Assembly: GCF_003054195.1 (NCBI RefSeq)
Contig: NZ_QBKP01000005.1
Coordinates: forward strand, 62,001 to 126,000
Reading direction: 5' to 3'
From: Gemmobacter caeni
GTDB taxonomy: Bacteria > Pseudomonadota > Alphaproteobacteria > Rhodobacterales > Rhodobacteraceae
DNA: 64,000 bases
Below, piece after piece: positions 1 through 10,424 of the stretch. Numbering within the stretch: position 1 is the first letter of the stretch; every line of letters begins with the position of its first letter. The notes below the pieces were generated by a model. That model saw only the letters and a list, made by a program, of their open reading frames with translations, searched no databases and was not told the origin of the DNA. The position numbers and the translations under genes are program-made.

Positions 1-10
1 GCCCCCTTCT

Positions 11-3000
11 TCACGCCTCGGGGATCAGGATTTCCCGCTTGCCGACATGGTTCGCTGGCGTGACGACACCCTGCTCCTCCATCTGCTCCACCAGACGCGC
101 GGCCTTGTTGTAGCCGATGCCCAGCTTGCGCTGAATGTAGGAGGTCGAACATTTCCGGTCACGCGCCACGATCGCCACCGCCTGATCGTAAAGCGCGTCC
201 TCGCCATCGGTATTACCCCCGGCATTGAGGCCAAGCACCGCGTCGATATCGCTGGCAACCTCGTCATCCGGGCCTTCCACCACGCCCGACATATATTGCG
301 GCGGGCCAAAGCTCTTGAGGTGGTTCACGATTTCCTCGACCTCTTCGTCCGATACGAAGGGCCCGTGGATACGCGTGATGCGCTGGCCGTTGCCCATGTA
401 AAGCATGTCGCCCTGGCCCAGAAGCTGTTCCGCGCCCTGCTCGCCCAGAATGGTGCGGCTGTCGATTTTCGAGGTCACCTGGAAGGAAATCCGGGTGGGG
501 AAGTTCGCCTTGATCGTGCCGGTGATCACATCGACCGAAGGCCGCTGCGTCGCCATGATGAGGTGGATGCCCGAGGCCCGCGCCATCTGTGCAAGGCGCT
601 GGATGCAGGCCTCGATCTCTTTCCCGGCCACCATCATCAGGTCGGCCATCTCGTCCACGATGACGACGATATAGGGGAAGGGCTCGGGCGCGAATTCCTC
701 GGTTTCGAACACCGGCTCGCCGGTATCCTCGTCAAAGCCGGTCTGGATGGTGCGCTTGAACATCTCGCCCGCAGCCTGCGCCTCGCGCACCCGGCCGTTA
801 TAGCCGTCGATGTTGCGCACCCCCATCTTCGACATCTTGCGGTAGCGCTCTTCCATCTCACCCACCACCCATTTCAGGGCGACGACCGCCTTCTTCGGAT
901 CGGTGACGACGGGCGACAGCAGATGCGGAATCCCGTCATAGACGGAAAGTTCCAGCATCTTCGGGTCGATCATGATCAGGCGGCATTCCTCAGGCGTCAG
1001 CTTGTAGAGGAGGCTCAGGATCATGGTGTTGATGGCGACGGATTTCCCCGACCCAGTGGTCCCGGCGATCAGCAGGTGGGGCATCTTGGCGAGGTTCGCC
1101 ACGATCGGGTCGCCGCCAATATCCTTGCCCAGCGCCAGCGGCAGGCGCAGCTGGCTGTCACCGAAGTCGCGCGCGGCGAGGATCTCGCGCAGCACCACCT
1201 TTTCGCGGCTGGCATTGGGCAGTTCGATCCCGATGACCGAGCGGCCCGGAACGGTGGATACCCGTGCCGACAGCGCCGACATTGAGCGTGCGATGTCATC
1301 GGCGAGCCCGATCACCCGGCTGGCCTTCAGGCCCGGCGCCGGTTCGAGTTCATACATGGTGACGACCGGGCCGGGGCGGACCGAGACGATCTCGCCCTTC
1401 ACGCCGTAATCATCCAGCACGGATTCCAGCATCCGGGCGTTTTCTTCGAGCGCCTCGTCCGACAGCGCGTGGCGCGTGATCGTCGACGGCGATGCCAGAA
1501 GCGACAACGGCGGCAATTCGTAAGCCGCGTTCACCTGATCCTCGAAACGCAGGCGCGGTTGCGACTCGGCCACCGCCTGACGTGACGGCGTGATCGGCTT
1601 CTTGGCCGGATGCTGCACCACACCGCGTTTCACCTCGGGCGTGACCAGAGGCGCCGACGGACGTGCGGGCATCCCGCCCGTTTCGGCACGCAACGGCGCG
1701 ACGTGGCTCACCGGCGTCGGGTCATAATCCGGTTCGTAATTATCATCCGGCGACCAGTCATCATAGGCGTCTTCCACCGGCTCGGCCACCGGCGCCGGGG
1801 CAGGCGCCTGCATGCGCGGGGCGGCGGGCACAATCGTCTCGGCCTCGTCACGCCACATGGCGGGCTGCGCGGGCAGGACCGTAGCCGCAACCGGCATCCG
1901 GGTCGCAGCGGGGCGCAGCAGCGGGGCCGGGCGATCCAGATCCGCCGCAGCAGCGGCATGGCCTGAATCGAGCGCCAGCGGCTTTGCACGCGGGGCAATG
2001 GCAGGTTCGGCCACCAGACGCGGCATCGGGCGCGGCGCGGGTGCCGCGACCGGCGGAGGCGCAACCGGCTCGGGCCGCAGGGCGGGGGCCGCCATCTGCG
2101 CCGCCTGTTCGGCAAGCTGGGCCTGCGCCGCCGCAGCCCGCGCCGCCGCCGAAGCGACCGCTGCGGAAATCGCATTCGCGGGCTCTGCCATCGCCGGTTC
2201 GGGTGCGGCCATTGCCGGGGCCATGACCGGCGGCTCGATCCGCAGGCCACGACGGTTCAGCGCCGGTTCACGGCGGGCAATCGCGGCTTGCAGCGGCGTC
2301 ATATGCGGCTGCGGCGCAGCCACACCCTTGCCATGCCGCACGCGGCTGCGGATCACGTCAGAGATGCGGGCCTTGATCCGGTCTTCCGGGGCCAGATCGG
2401 CCTCGGGCATTGCGGCCTGCATCACCGGCAGTTCGGGCATCGGATCAGGCTCTACCACCCGGCGCAGACGGCCCAGCAGCCCTTCCTTCCGGCGCGGCGC
2501 GGGCGCCTCCATCGGAGGTGCTGCAAGACGGGCCGGCGCACGGCCTGCCCCGCCGCCCAGCTTGGCCGGAGCGCCGAAGTCCGGCACGAAACCATCATCC
2601 TCATCAGCTTCCAGCAGATCATTCTCGACCGGCAGATGCATCGGCAGCGTCGGCTGGAGATCGGCGCGGATGACACGATTGCGGCGGGCGGCTCCGCCCG
2701 GCATCGACAGGGCCGCAGGGGCCATCATCGCGGGCTGCATCTGCGGCGGAGGTTCGGCAAGCCGTGCCGATTGGGCCTCTGCCCGACGCTGGCGTTGCCG
2801 CGCCTGGGCCGCCTGTGCCGCGCGCGCCGCACCAGCGGTTCCGCGGCCCGCCCAGACCATGATCTGCGAATAGGCCATCACGCTGCCCAGGGCGAGGAAA
2901 TGCCGCAGCACGCGCAGCTCTTCTGCGTCAAAGCCGGTGACGAACAGCAGCATACCCAGCAGCGCCAGCCCGGAGATGAGCGACATGACCTTCAGCCCGA

Positions 3001-3487
3001 ACGTCGCTTTCACCGGCGCGACGCCCAGCATCGCCCCGAGCACGGTATCTCCGAACAGCCCGCCGATGCCAAAGGCATGCGGCCAGTCGGCACCCGGCAC
3101 ATGGGTCGCGGCAAAGACCGAGGCCATGGCCACAGCAATCAGGGCGAAGACCACGCGGCCCACAGCACGTTCGGCACCGCGATGCAGCACGAAGCGCATA
3201 CCCCAGGCGAACAGGATCAGCGGGATGGCCCAGGCCCCCTTGCCGGTGATGATCATCAGGGTCGAGGCGATGGCCGCGCCGATCCCGCCCAGCCAGTTGC
3301 GCACGGGCTGATCTGTGGCGACCATCCAGCCCGGATCTTCCGGCGAGTAGCTCAGCAACATGACGGTGAACAGCAGCGCGGCGGCGATCAGGCCCAGCCC
3401 GATCAACTCGCGCGCGCGGCGCTCCAGCGCGGCCTGGGTGTTCGGGTCCACCAGCGGATCACGTTGACGCATCTGATACAAAGCCAT
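11..3487 (-). CDS. ftsK: DNA translocase FtsK
   Basis: Septum-anchored, hexameric ATP-driven DNA pump that clears and aligns chromosome termini during division. The 1158-residue protein starts with hydrophobic segments (about residues 20-180, FtsK 4TM domain), followed by a long Ala/Pro/Met-rich linker (about 200-680), then the RecA-like motor with a Walker A GTTGSGKS near residue 810 and a Walker [13 protein letters not shown]. The end is a winged-helix gamma domain (ends [12 protein letters not shown]). I chose the ATG at 3487 over an upstream one because it follows a GAGGTGG ribosome site and lies only 8 nt after the aminotransferase stop, so the two form an operon. Family identity is certain; the linker is expected to be poorly conserved. 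Confidence 0.97.
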   Translation of the reverse strand: MALYQMRQRDPLVDPNTQAALERRARELIGLGLIAAALLFTVMLLSYSPEDPGWMVATDQPVRNWLGGIGAAIASTLMIITGKGAWAIPLILFAWGMRFVLHRGAERAVGRVVFALIAVAMASVFAATHVPGADWPHAFGIGGLFGDTVLGAMLGVAPVKATFGLKVMSLISGLALLGMLLFVTGFDAEELRVLRHFLALGSVMAYSQIMVWAGRGTAGAARAAQAAQARQRQRRAEAQSARLAEPPPQMQPAMMAPAALSMPGGAARRNRVIRADLQPTLPMHLPVENDLLEADEDDGFVPDFGAPAKLGGGAGRAPARLAAPPMEAPAPRRKEGLLGRLRRVVEPDPMPELPVMQAAMPEADLAPEDRIKARISDVIRSRVRHGKGVAAPQPHMTPLQAAIARREPALNRRGLRIEPPVMAPAMAAPEPAMAEPANAISAAVASAAARAAAAQAQLAEQAAQMAAPALRPEPVAPPPVAAPAPRPMPRLVAEPAIAPRAKPLALDSGHAAAAADLDRPAPLLRPAATRMPVAATVLPAQPAMWRDEAETIVPAAPRMQAPAPAPVAEPVEDAYDDWSPDDNYEPDYDPTPVSHVAPLRAETGGMPARPSAPLVTPEVKRGVVQHPAKKPITPSRQAVAESQPRLRFEDQVNAAYELPPLSLLASPSTITRHALSDEALEENARMLESVLDDYGVKGEIVSVRPGPVVTMYELEPAPGLKASRVIGLADDIARSMSALSARVSTVPGRSVIGIELPNASREKVVLREILAARDFGDSQLRLPLALGKDIGGDPIVANLAKMPHLLIAGTTGSGKSVAINTMILSLLYKLTPEECRLIMIDPKMLELSVYDGIPHLLSPVVTDPKKAVVALKWVVGEMEERYRKMSKMGVRNIDGYNGRVREAQAAGEMFKRTIQTGFDEDTGEPVFETEEFAPEPFPYIVVIVDEMADLMMVAGKEIEACIQRLAQMARASGIHLIMATQRPSVDVITGTIKANFPTRISFQVTSKIDSRTILGEQGAEQLLGQGDMLYMGNGQRITRIHGPFVSDEEVEEIVNHLKSFGPPQYMSGVVEGPDDEVASDIDAVLGLNAGGNTDGEDALYDQAVAIVARDRKCSTSYIQRKLGIGYNKAARLVEQMEEQGVVTPANHVGKREILIPEA

Positions 3488-3495
3488 CTGCCACC

Positions 3496-4674
3496 TCAGC
3501 CGTAAATGCAGTCGCGCAGCTTCGTCAGGCCGCGTTCCGTTTCGTCTTTTGGCGCCACCAAAGCGACGCGGATGTAGGGCTTGCCCGGATTCTGCCCGCC
3601 GACATCGCGCGACAGATACGCCCCCGGCAGCACCCGCACGCCCGTCTCGGTCCAGAGCTTCAGCGCCGCCGCCTCGCCATCCTCGACCGGCAGCCACAGG
3701 AAGAAGCCGCCTTCGGGCGATTGATAGCCCTGCATGCCGCCGAAGATCCGGTCGGCCAGCGCGAATTTCTCCTGATACAGCGCGCGCGAGGCGGCCACAT
3801 GCGCCTCGTCACTCCAGGCGGCTTCCGCCACGCGCTGCAAGGGCAGCGGCAGTGGCGCACCGGCAAAGGCCCGCAGCTTGCGCAGTCGCTCCATGCTTTG
3901 CGGCCCGGCGGCCACGAAACCCGACCGCAGACCGGGCAGGTTTGACCGTTTTGACAGCGAATGAAAGGCCAGCACCCGTTCGGGATCGGCACCCACCTCG
4001 GCCGCGACCTCAAGGATGCCGGGCGGCGGGCTGTTGCGCCAGATCTCGGAATAGCATTCATCCGCGAAAATCTGGAAATCATGCTTCTCAGCCAGCGCGA
4101 GCAGGGTTTTCCAGTAGTCGCGGCTGGCCACCGCGCCCTGCGGATTGGCGGGCGAGCAGATATAGGCGACTGTCACCCGGTCCAGCAGATCGGCAGAAAG
4201 CCCTGCGAAATCCGGCAGATGGCCAGTCGCAGCGGTGGCTGGCACATAGACCGGCTCCGCCCCCACAGTCAGCGCCGCCACGGCATAGACCTGATAGAAC
4301 GGGTTCGGCATCAGCACCACGGGCTGCTTGCCGTTCTTGGTTTCCGGGCACAGCGCGATACAGGCGTTGAACAGCCCCTCGCGCGTGCCGTTCAGCACCA
4401 TGAAACGATCCGCCCCCAGCGCCACACCATAGCGCCGCTGCACCCAGCCAGAAATAGCGGCCAGCAGTTCGGGCGTGCCGTCATTCGGCGGATAGACCGA
4501 GAAGCCATCCAGATTCGCCGCCAGAATCGGCCCGACGAAATCGGGCATCGCATGTTTCGGCTCGCCGATCGTCATGGCGACCGGCGCCCCGCCGGGGGGC
4601 AAATGATCCAGCAATTTCCGCAGACGCGGAAACGCATAATCCGGCAGGTTCGAAAACCGCTCAGGAAACGCCAT
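3496..4674 (-). CDS. PLP-dependent class I/II aminotransferase (DapC-like)
   Basis: Fold-type I aminotransferase of 392 residues, the usual size. The motif [15 protein letters not shown] carries the Schiff-base lysine, preceded by the ADECYSEIW segment with the cofactor-binding aspartate and tyrosine. The N-terminus ([13 protein letters not shown] then [11 protein letters not shown]) resembles proteins annotated as N-succinyldiaminopimelate aminotransferase (DapC), which would place it in lysine/peptidoglycan precursor synthesis; succinyl-DAP specificity is inference. It is the first gene before ftsK. Its ribosome site GAGG (4685-4688, 10 nt from ATG) lies in the 3' arm of a stable hairpin described separately, suggesting translational control. 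Aspartate or another amino-acid aminotransferase is the main alternative. Confidence 0.85.
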   Translation of the reverse strand: MAFPERFSNLPDYAFPRLRKLLDHLPPGGAPVAMTIGEPKHAMPDFVGPILAANLDGFSVYPPNDGTPELLAAISGWVQRRYGVALGADRFMVLNGTREGLFNACIALCPETKNGKQPVVLMPNPFYQVYAVAALTVGAEPVYVPATAATGHLPDFAGLSADLLDRVTVAYICSPANPQGAVASRDYWKTLLALAEKHDFQIFADECYSEIWRNSPPPGILEVAAEVGADPERVLAFHSLSKRSNLPGLRSGFVAAGPQSMERLRKLRAFAGAPLPLPLQRVAEAAWSDEAHVAASRALYQEKFALADRIFGGMQGYQSPEGGFFLWLPVEDGEAAALKLWTETGVRVLPGAYLSRDVGGQNPGKPYIRVALVAPKDETERGLTKLRDCIYG

Positions 4675-4743
4675 TGGTATACTGCCTCATCTCGGGGTCA
4701 TATCGCCCCGTTTGCGATGAGGATAGCGGGCAAGCCCTGCCCG
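4672..4743 (-). promoter_or_regulatory. Structured leader hiding the aminotransferase ribosome site
   Basis: Read on the minus strand, CCTCATC (4722-4716) pairs perfectly with GATGAGG (4691-4685), and within it CGGGG (4710-4706) pairs with CCCCG (4697-4693). The GAGG in the last arm is the only visible Shine-Dalgarno sequence for the ATG at 4674. A second 6-bp hairpin (cgggca/tgcccg, 4727-4743) stands just upstream. Neither has a T-tract, so termination is unlikely. Pairing is seen directly; a regulatory role is inferred. Confidence 0.4.
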
Positions 4744-4802
4744 GTCCAGTAGATCGTGACACAATCGGTTGTATGTGCCGGGCGAATGTGACTTTTGCGC
4801 CC

Positions 4803-6134
4803 TCAGCCCAGCGCGCGTTCCACCGCGGCGCCCAGCCGCAGCAGGCGTTCCTCCTGCATCGCGGGGCCCATCAGCGAAATCCCGCAGGACGGCTGGCCAG
4901 TTGGAAGGGTCAGCACGCACAGGCCCAGCACGTTACCGATGCGGGTGTTACGCAGCGCCAGCAGGTTTTCAGAGGTGAAATAGGCGTGATCTTCCATCAG
5001 CCGCTTCGCATCTGGCGGCAAGATGGGCGAGGTCGGGATCAGCACGGCATCGAAACCGCCAACCCGGCGCTCCCAGATCTTGCGCAAATCCTCCAGCCGC
5101 CGCCAGGCCGCGATATAGGCTGTCGCCGTGACCGCAGCACCGGCCCGGAAACGCTCCAGCACCGGGGGGAACATTTTGTCTGGCGCCGCCTCGATGGTCT
5201 TGCCCCAGATTGCATAGGCTTCGGGCGTGAAGAGGTCGGCAGCCAGCCGCATCGCCTCGGCCACTTCCGGGGCATCGAACTCGTCAATGGTGGCGCCTGC
5301 ATTGGCCATGCGGCGCAATGCCCCGTCAAACCCCTGAGCCGGCGCGTCGCGCAGATCATCCAGCGCCACGGTTTTCAGCACGCCGAAACGGGCGTTGGTG
5401 AGACTCGCCCCGTTCAGATCCGCCACACGACGGGCTGACAGGACAGAAAGGATCAGCGCGCAATCCTCCACCGTCGTCGCCAGCGGGCCGACCGTATCGA
5501 AACGGTCGCACAGCGGCACCACCCCCTTGGTCGACAGCCGGCCATGCGTGGTTTTCAGCCCGACCAGATCGTTCCAGGCAGCTGGCACCCGCACCGACCC
5601 GCCGGTATCCGAGCCGATGGCAGCAGGCGCCAGCCCGAAGGCCACCGAAGCCGCCGCGCCCGAGGATGACCCGCCCGGCACCGCATCGGGGAAGTTGATG
5701 CAGGGCGGCGTTGCCGTCACCGGGTTCAGCCCGAGGCCGGAAAACGCCAGTTCCGTCATATGTGTCTTGCCCAGACAGACCAGACCCTGCGTCGTCGCCC
5801 CATGCAGAAGCTCGGCATCCGTATCCGGCACCCGGCCCTTCAGCAGCGCCGATCCGGCCTCGCAAGGCACGCCCGCCGCATCGAAATTGTCTTTCCAGCT
5901 CAGCGGCACGCCATCCAGCGGGCCGATGCGGGTTCCGGCACGCGCGCGACCGACTGCGGAAACTGCGGTGGAGCGCGCCCGGTCCGCCGTCGTGCGGGCA
6001 TAGATGCGCTTCGCATCAGGGTGGCGGGCGATGGCGTCCAGGAAAGCCTCGGTCAGGTCAACCGGGTTGATTTTTCCCGCGTCGATTGCCCGTCCCAGAT
6101 CCGCCGCACTGCGCCCGAGCCATTTGTCCATCAT
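4803..6134 (-). CDS. Amidase-signature family amidase
   Basis: Hydrolase of the amidase signature family, 443 residues. The Ser-cisSer-Lys catalytic set is visible: lysine in PLSWKDNFDAAG, the signature GGSSSGAAASVAFG, and GSDTGGSVRVPA with the nucleophile region. The start at 6134 (M-M-D-K) is chosen because GGAG lies 9 nt upstream and the signature domain begins at once; upstream in-frame codons run through a divergent gene's promoter. The substrate cannot be told from sequence; the family covers simple amides, carbamates and the GatA subunit. It is not GatA by context, since no gatB or gatC is near. It lies upstream of the aminotransferase on the same strand with a 128-bp gap. Confidence 0.9.
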   Translation of the reverse strand: MMDKWLGRSAADLGRAIDAGKINPVDLTEAFLDAIARHPDAKRIYARTTADRARSTAVSAVGRARAGTRIGPLDGVPLSWKDNFDAAGVPCEAGSALLKGRVPDTDAELLHGATTQGLVCLGKTHMTELAFSGLGLNPVTATPPCINFPDAVPGGSSSGAAASVAFGLAPAAIGSDTGGSVRVPAAWNDLVGLKTTHGRLSTKGVVPLCDRFDTVGPLATTVEDCALILSVLSARRVADLNGASLTNARFGVLKTVALDDLRDAPAQGFDGALRRMANAGATIDEFDAPEVAEAMRLAADLFTPEAYAIWGKTIEAAPDKMFPPVLERFRAGAAVTATAYIAAWRRLEDLRKIWERRVGGFDAVLIPTSPILPPDAKRLMEDHAYFTSENLLALRNTRIGNVLGLCVLTLPTGQPSCGISLMGPAMQEERLLRLGAAVERALG

Positions 6135-6215
6135 CGCCGCAAACTCCGCTGTTTGGCGCAGGCTAGCGACGCAACGGCGCATGGACAATCCCGCTTGGCG
6201 CGCCATATTGGGCGC

Positions 6216-7442
6216 ATGATGCCGGATACCGATATTCTGATCGCGGGCGGCGGGCTGAACGGCCCCGCGCTGGCCCTTGCACTGGCCCAAGGCGGGCTGC
6301 GTGTCACCGTGGTGGACAGCCGCCCCGCCCCCGCGCGGGCCGAAGCCGGGTTCGACGGCCGCGCCTATGCGCTGGCGCTGGCGTCCAAACGCCTGCTGGT
6401 GGCGACCGGCGTCTGGCCGCGCATCGCGCAAAGCCAGCCGATCCTCAAGATCAAGGCCAGTGATGGCGAGGCGGGACAAGGCGCCGCGCCCTGGGTGTTG
6501 GGCTTTGATTCGGCCGAGCTTGAGGAAGGCCCGATGGGCTTCATGGTCGAGGACCGGCATCTTTACGCGGCCTTCCTTGAGGCCATGTGCGACGCGCCGG
6601 GTATCACGCTGCTGTCGGGCGAAACCGTTATGGCGCAAGAGGCGGATGCGCAGGGCATCATCGTCACGCTCGCCTCGGGTCAGCGGCTGAGCGCACGGCT
6701 GCTGGCGGGTTGCGACGGGCGGCAATCAGGCACCTGCGCCCGCGCCGGTATCCGACGCACAGGCTGGGGCTATGGGCAGACCGCGCTTGTCACCGCGATC
6801 CGGCATGAAAAACCGCATGAAGGGGTGGCGCATCAGTTCTTCATGCCCTCCGGCCCGCTGGCCATCCTGCCCTTGGCGGGCGGCCACCATTCCAGCATCG
6901 TCTGGAGCGAGACCGACGCCACCGCACGCGCCATACAGGCACTGGACGATGAAGGCTATCTGACCGCGCTGCGCCCGCGCTTCGGCGATTTTCTGGGCGA
7001 GATCGCACTGGCGGGCGCCCGCTTCACCTATCCGCTGAACCTGACGCTGGCCACCAGCTTCATCGCGCCGCGCGTGGCGCTGATGGGCGATGCCGCGCAT
7101 GGCGTGCATCCGATTGCCGGTCAGGGGCTGAACCTCGGCCTGCGCGATGTGGCCGCGCTGGCGCAGGTGGTGATCGAGGCGCATCGGCGGGGCGAGGATT
7201 TTGGCAGCCTGACGACGCTCGACGCCTATCAACGCTGGCGGCGGTTCGATTCCACGACGCTGGCGCTTGGCATGGATACGGTCAACCGGCTGTTTTCCAA
7301 CAGCAATCCACTTCTGCGGCTGGGGCGCGATCTGGGGCTTGGCGCGGTGAACGCCCTGCCCGGCCTGCGGCGCAGTTTCATGCGGCAGGCGGCGGGGCTG
7401 ACAGGCGATCTGCCAAAACTCCTGGACGGGAAGCCGATCTGA
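6216..7442 (+). CDS. UbiH/UbiF/COQ6-family FAD-dependent hydroxylase
   Basis: Aromatic-ring monooxygenase of the ubiquinone hydroxylase family, 408 residues (usual size about 400). The N-terminus has the FAD Rossmann fingerprint (ILIAGGGLNGPALALALA), and the second FAD motif is GDAAHGVHPIAGQGLNLGLRD near residue 290. It should act on polyprenyl-phenol intermediates at the inner membrane face, using NAD(P)H and O2. Which ring position it modifies (UbiH, UbiF, UbiI or the alphaproteobacterial UbiL) cannot be decided here. Two ATGs sit back to back at 6216 and 6219. It is divergent from the amidase and ends 3 bp from the convergent Trm112-like gene. Confidence 0.9.
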   Translation: MMPDTDILIAGGGLNGPALALALAQGGLRVTVVDSRPAPARAEAGFDGRAYALALASKRLLVATGVWPRIAQSQPILKIKASDGEAGQGAAPWVLGFDSAELEEGPMGFMVEDRHLYAAFLEAMCDAPGITLLSGETVMAQEADAQGIIVTLASGQRLSARLLAGCDGRQSGTCARAGIRRTGWGYGQTALVTAIRHEKPHEGVAHQFFMPSGPLAILPLAGGHHSSIVWSETDATARAIQALDDEGYLTALRPRFGDFLGEIALAGARFTYPLNLTLATSFIAPRVALMGDAAHGVHPIAGQGLNLGLRDVAALAQVVIEAHRRGEDFGSLTTLDAYQRWRRFDSTTLALGMDTVNRLFSNSNPLLRLGRDLGLGAVNALPGLRRSFMRQAAGLTGDLPKLLDGKPI

Positions 7443-7445
7443 GGA

Positions 7446-7628
7446 TCAGTCCAGCGCGCGGGCTTCCGAGACCAGCATGATCGGGATGCCGTCGCGCACA
7501 GGAAACGCCAGCCGCGCGGCCTTGGATACCAGTTCCTGCCGCTCGGCGTCCCAGGTCAGTTGCGCCTGCGACATCGGGCAGACCAGCGCCTCCAGCATCC
7601 GCCGTTCGGGGGTGTTCTGATCGGTCAT
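7446..7628 (-). CDS. Trm112-family small protein
   Basis: A 60-residue protein of the Trm112/YcaR type, zinc-ribbon-like proteins that activate or partner with methyltransferases. The visible pattern is [16 protein letters not shown] ... [21 protein letters not shown], the standard family outline, but only one cysteine remains where family members often have a C-P-x-C knuckle, so zinc binding is doubtful. Its ATG overlaps the stop of the LON-domain gene (ATGA), so it is translationally coupled to that gene. Longer in-frame upstream extensions are only shadow of the neighbour. Its partner enzyme is not evident nearby. Confidence 0.85.
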   Translation of the reverse strand: MTDQNTPERRMLEALVCPMSQAQLTWDAERQELVSKAARLAFPVRDGIPIMLVSEARALD

Positions 7629-8275
7629 TGCAGACGCTCTCCTTCCGTGCCGCCGCGCAGGGCGATTTCCATCAACGTCACCAGCGTTTCGCGTCGCGTG
7701 GGCAGCGAGGGGGCCTCCAGCAGCGCCTGCTTGTCCGCCGGCTCGAACGGACACAGTATCGACAGCGAATTGACCAGCAATTCGGCCTCGGCCTCTTTCA
7801 GGCTGCCCCAGTCGGAAGACAGGCCCTGACTTTGGAAATACCGCGCCAGCAGATCCAGAAAGCCGTCGCGGTCAAAACCCGGATCGGTTTCCGCCGCACC
7901 AAGGTCGCGGGCGAAGGGCGCCCAGTCCACCGCCCAGCGGCGATAAGGCTGAAAACCCTGCACCTCTTCCCGCAGGCGGAAGCGCGACACCCCCGAAAGG
8001 GTGATCATATAGCGTCCGTCCTCGGTTTCGGAAAACCCGGTCAGGCGACCAGCGCAGCCGATGGCATGCAGACGCGGTGCCCCGGCCCCCGGCACCTCGC
8101 GGGGCTGGACCATCCCGATCAACCGCTGTTCGGTCTTCATGCAATCGGTCAGCATCGCCAGATAACGCGGCTCGAAGATATGCAGCGGCAAACGGGCCCG
8201 CGGCAGAAGCAGCGCGCCCGGCAGCGGAAAGACCGGGATCAGGTCGGGCAGGTCGGCAGCTTTGATCATGGCCAT
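7625..8275 (-). CDS. LON peptidase N-terminal (substrate-binding) domain protein
   Basis: A 216-residue stand-alone Lon substrate-binding domain, lacking any ATPase or protease domain. The start of the domain, [32 protein letters not shown], is a textbook match, and the all-helical second half follows. Stand-alone copies are conserved in alphaproteobacteria next to a thioredoxin-like gene and a Trm112 gene, exactly as here; their role is poorly known, perhaps substrate selection in proteolysis. Start choice: ATG at 8275 or 8269 (both in frame); no strong ribosome site is visible. It is 21 bp downstream of the cnoX-like gene and 4 bp overlapping with the next, so the three form an operon. Confidence 0.9.
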   Translation of the reverse strand: MAMIKAADLPDLIPVFPLPGALLLPRARLPLHIFEPRYLAMLTDCMKTEQRLIGMVQPREVPGAGAPRLHAIGCAGRLTGFSETEDGRYMITLSGVSRFRLREEVQGFQPYRRWAVDWAPFARDLGAAETDPGFDRDGFLDLLARYFQSQGLSSDWGSLKEAEAELLVNSLSILCPFEPADKQALLEAPSLPTRRETLVTLMEIALRGGTEGERLQ

Positions 8276-8296
8276 CAAACTAGGCCGCGCGGCAGG

Positions 8297-9205
8297 TCAG
8301 GCAAATATCATCGACGAAAGTTTGCGCCGCCCCTTCAGCACGATGGGGTCTTGCGGCTTCAGCGCGTCGAAGATGGTGAAAAGCTGGGCACGCGCGGCAC
8401 CGTCATTCCATTCGCGGTCCCGGCGGAACAGGTCCAGCAACTCGTCCACCGCCTCGTTCACCTTGCCCGAGGCATTCAGCGCCACCGCCAGATCAAAGCG
8501 CGCCTGATGATTGTCGGGATTGGCCTCGACCGCCGCGCGCAGCTCCGCCTCCGGGCCCGCATTGGCAGCCTGCTTGGCAAGCTCGATCTGCGCCCGAGCC
8601 GCCTCGACCTCCTTGGCGTGGGCGATCTTCGCGGGCACACCGGCGAGGAATGCCTCGGCCTGTTCGACATTGCCCGCCGCCATATGTGCACGGATCAACC
8701 CGCCATAGGCGGCTGCATTCTCCGGCTCCTCGCCCAGAATTGCGGCAAAGATTTCGGCCGCTCCGACGGCATCGCCATCGGTCAACGATTGTTCCGCCAT
8801 CTCCAGCGCCTCGCCCAGCCCGCCGTCACCTGCCATGGCGGCAACGCGCTCGATAAACTTGGTCAGCTCCGACCCCGGCAGCGCGCCCTGAAAGCCATCG
8901 ACCGGCTGGCCCTGCCAGAAGGCATAAACCGTCGGGATCGACTGGATACGCAATTGCCCCGCGATCATCTGGTTTTCATCGACGTTGATCTTGACCATCC
9001 TGACCCGGCCTTTGGCCGCGGTCACAGCCGCCTCAAGCGCGGGGCCAAGCTGTTTGCATGGGCCGCACCACGGCGCCCAGAAATCGACGATCACCGGCAC
9101 TTCGCGGCTTGTGTCGATCACATCGGCCATGAAGGTGGCTTCCGACGAATCCTTGATCAGATCGGCCCCGGCGGGGGCGGTCTTTTGGGAATCCAGTCCG
9201 AACAT
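8297..9205 (-). CDS. cnoX: Thioredoxin domain + TPR protein, CnoX/YbbN type
   Basis: A 302-residue thioredoxin-fold protein with an active-site WCGPC (Cys47, Cys50) and a C-terminal helical TPR-like region (about residues 130-300), the domain order of CnoX/YbbN, which protects cytosolic proteins from oxidative aggregation and hands them to GroEL. The intact CxxC suggests it is redox-active, unlike E. coli YbbN, which has a changed motif; in alphaproteobacteria the CxxC form has been described as a chaperone with thioredoxin activity. The start at 9205 follows a GAGGA ribosome site; in-frame codons upstream overlap the divergent gene's promoter. First gene of an operon with the LON-domain and Trm112 genes. 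Confidence 0.92.
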   Translation of the reverse strand: MFGLDSQKTAPAGADLIKDSSEATFMADVIDTSREVPVIVDFWAPWCGPCKQLGPALEAAVTAAKGRVRMVKINVDENQMIAGQLRIQSIPTVYAFWQGQPVDGFQGALPGSELTKFIERVAAMAGDGGLGEALEMAEQSLTDGDAVGAAEIFAAILGEEPENAAAYGGLIRAHMAAGNVEQAEAFLAGVPAKIAHAKEVEAARAQIELAKQAANAGPEAELRAAVEANPDNHQARFDLAVALNASGKVNEAVDELLDLFRRDREWNDGAARAQLFTIFDALKPQDPIVLKGRRKLSSMIFA

Positions 9206-9318
9206 CGCGTCCTCGTGTCTTGCAGCTTTGCCCCTATATGGGCGCAGTGCCGCAAAAGGCCAAGGGGAATTGCATTTCCTGCGTCCGGCACTAGCCTGCC
9301 GGAAAAGCGGAGAGTGCC

Positions 9319-9957
9319 ATGCCCGTTCTGATGACCTTCGGCGACAGCAATACCCACGGTTCACCCCCGATGACCGACCGCGTGAGCTATCATCGCTTCG
9401 GCCCGGATGTCCGCTGGCCGCGCCGGGCGCTGGCGGCACTGGGGCCGGAGTGGGAGCTGGTGGAGGAAGGTCTGCCAGGCCGCACCGCGCAATTCGACGA
9501 CCCATGTATGGACGGGCTGATGAACGGTCATCCGGCGCTGCGGCAGGCGCTGCAAAGCCACGGGCCGCTGGATGTGCTGACCATCATGCTGGGCACCAAT
9601 GATGTGAAAACCCGCTTCGGCGCCAGCCCCGAAACGGTAATGGGCGGCATCGCCGGGCTGCTGGACCTTGCGCTCGGGGTCGAGATGCAGGCCCGGCATG
9701 GTGGCTTCCGCGTGCTGCTGATCTGCCCGCCGCCGGTGCTGGAAACCGGCGTCCTCGCGCCGGATTTCTGGGGTGCCCGCACCAAATCTCTGGCCCTGCC
9801 CCCACTCTACCGCGCGCTCGCCACCTCTCGCGGGGCAGCCTTTCTGGACGCAGGGGAGGTGATCAGCGTCAGCCCGGTCGATGGCGTGCATTTCGAGGCA
9901 GAGGCCCATGCGGCTCTGGGCGAAGCCGTGGCCGAAAGAGTGGCGGCGCTGGTGTGA
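9319..9957 (+). CDS. SGNH/GDSL hydrolase (arylesterase-like)
   Basis: A 212-residue single-domain esterase. The four SGNH blocks are readable: GDSNTHG with the nucleophile Ser10 (block I), GxxN region in NGHPAL, GTNDVKTRF (block III), and DGVHFEAEAH with Asp188 and His191 (block V). It has no signal peptide, so it acts in the cytosol, probably on short-chain or aryl esters as in the TesA/TAP-like arylesterases; the natural substrate is unknown. The ATG follows a GGAGAG ribosome site, and a small 7-bp hairpin (tccggca/tgccgga, 9284-9303) precedes it. Divergent from the cnoX-like gene. Confidence 0.9.
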   Translation: MPVLMTFGDSNTHGSPPMTDRVSYHRFGPDVRWPRRALAALGPEWELVEEGLPGRTAQFDDPCMDGLMNGHPALRQALQSHGPLDVLTIMLGTNDVKTRFGASPETVMGGIAGLLDLALGVEMQARHGGFRVLLICPPPVLETGVLAPDFWGARTKSLALPPLYRALATSRGAAFLDAGEVISVSPVDGVHFEAEAHAALGEAVAERVAALV

Positions 9958-10055
9958 GAACTTGCCCGATGCGACGGGCAGGCTCGCGAACGACGCCTTG
10001 TCCGGTGCCGGAAATTTCATCTGACAGGCTCGTTCCCCCGCAGTAAGCTGCAATC

Positions 10056-10424
10056 ATGGGTTTCAGGGCTGCCTTGTTTCGACTGTTGGCTGTCACCGTC
10101 TTTATGGCGGCTGTCGGCCTGTCGCCCGGCGCGGTGTCCATCGCCAATGCGATGCCACAGCCGCAGAGGGCGCAGGCCATGACCACCCCCGATTGCCACA
10201 GCATGACCGCTGACAGGATGAATGAAACCTGTCGCCAGCATTGTCTGGGCCAGACGGTGATGACCGAAGCCTTCGCGCCGCCTGGCCTGGTGCAGCGTGT
10301 CGTGCCGTTCGAACCGGCGCCGGTTCTTGCCCTTGCAGCCTCCACCGGCCCCGAACCGGAAGGCAAGCCACCACGCCTTTGCCTCCTGTCCCAAAGTCCC
10401 ACTTTTGACCGGAGATCAAGATGA
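10056..10424 (+). CDS. Small secreted protein coupled to multicopper oxidase
   Basis: I do not recognise the family. The 122-residue product has a hydrophobic signal-like N-terminus (about residues 5-30, likely cut after SIANA or nearby) followed by a Met/Cys/His-bearing segment, TTPDCHSMTADRMNETCRQHC, in which three cysteines, two histidines and several methionines could bind metal. The last third is Pro-rich and ends with the basic SPTFDRRSR. Its stop overlaps the start of the multicopper oxidase (ATGA), so the two are translated together, and a role in copper handling is inferred from that. No clear ribosome site precedes the ATG, so the start may differ. Confidence 0.6.
   Translation: MGFRAALFRLLAVTVFMAAVGLSPGAVSIANAMPQPQRAQAMTTPDCHSMTADRMNETCRQHCLGQTVMTEAFAPPGLVQRVVPFEPAPVLALAASTGPEPEGKPPRLCLLSQSPTFDRRSR

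Noticed and set aside
1700-2800. Long opposite-strand reading frames over ftsK
   Set aside because: They mirror the Ala/Pro-rich FtsK linker in GC-rich DNA, without domains or ribosome sites.
8476-8900. Possible second TPR gene within the cnoX region
   Set aside because: It is the C-terminal part of the same CnoX-like protein, continuous in frame.
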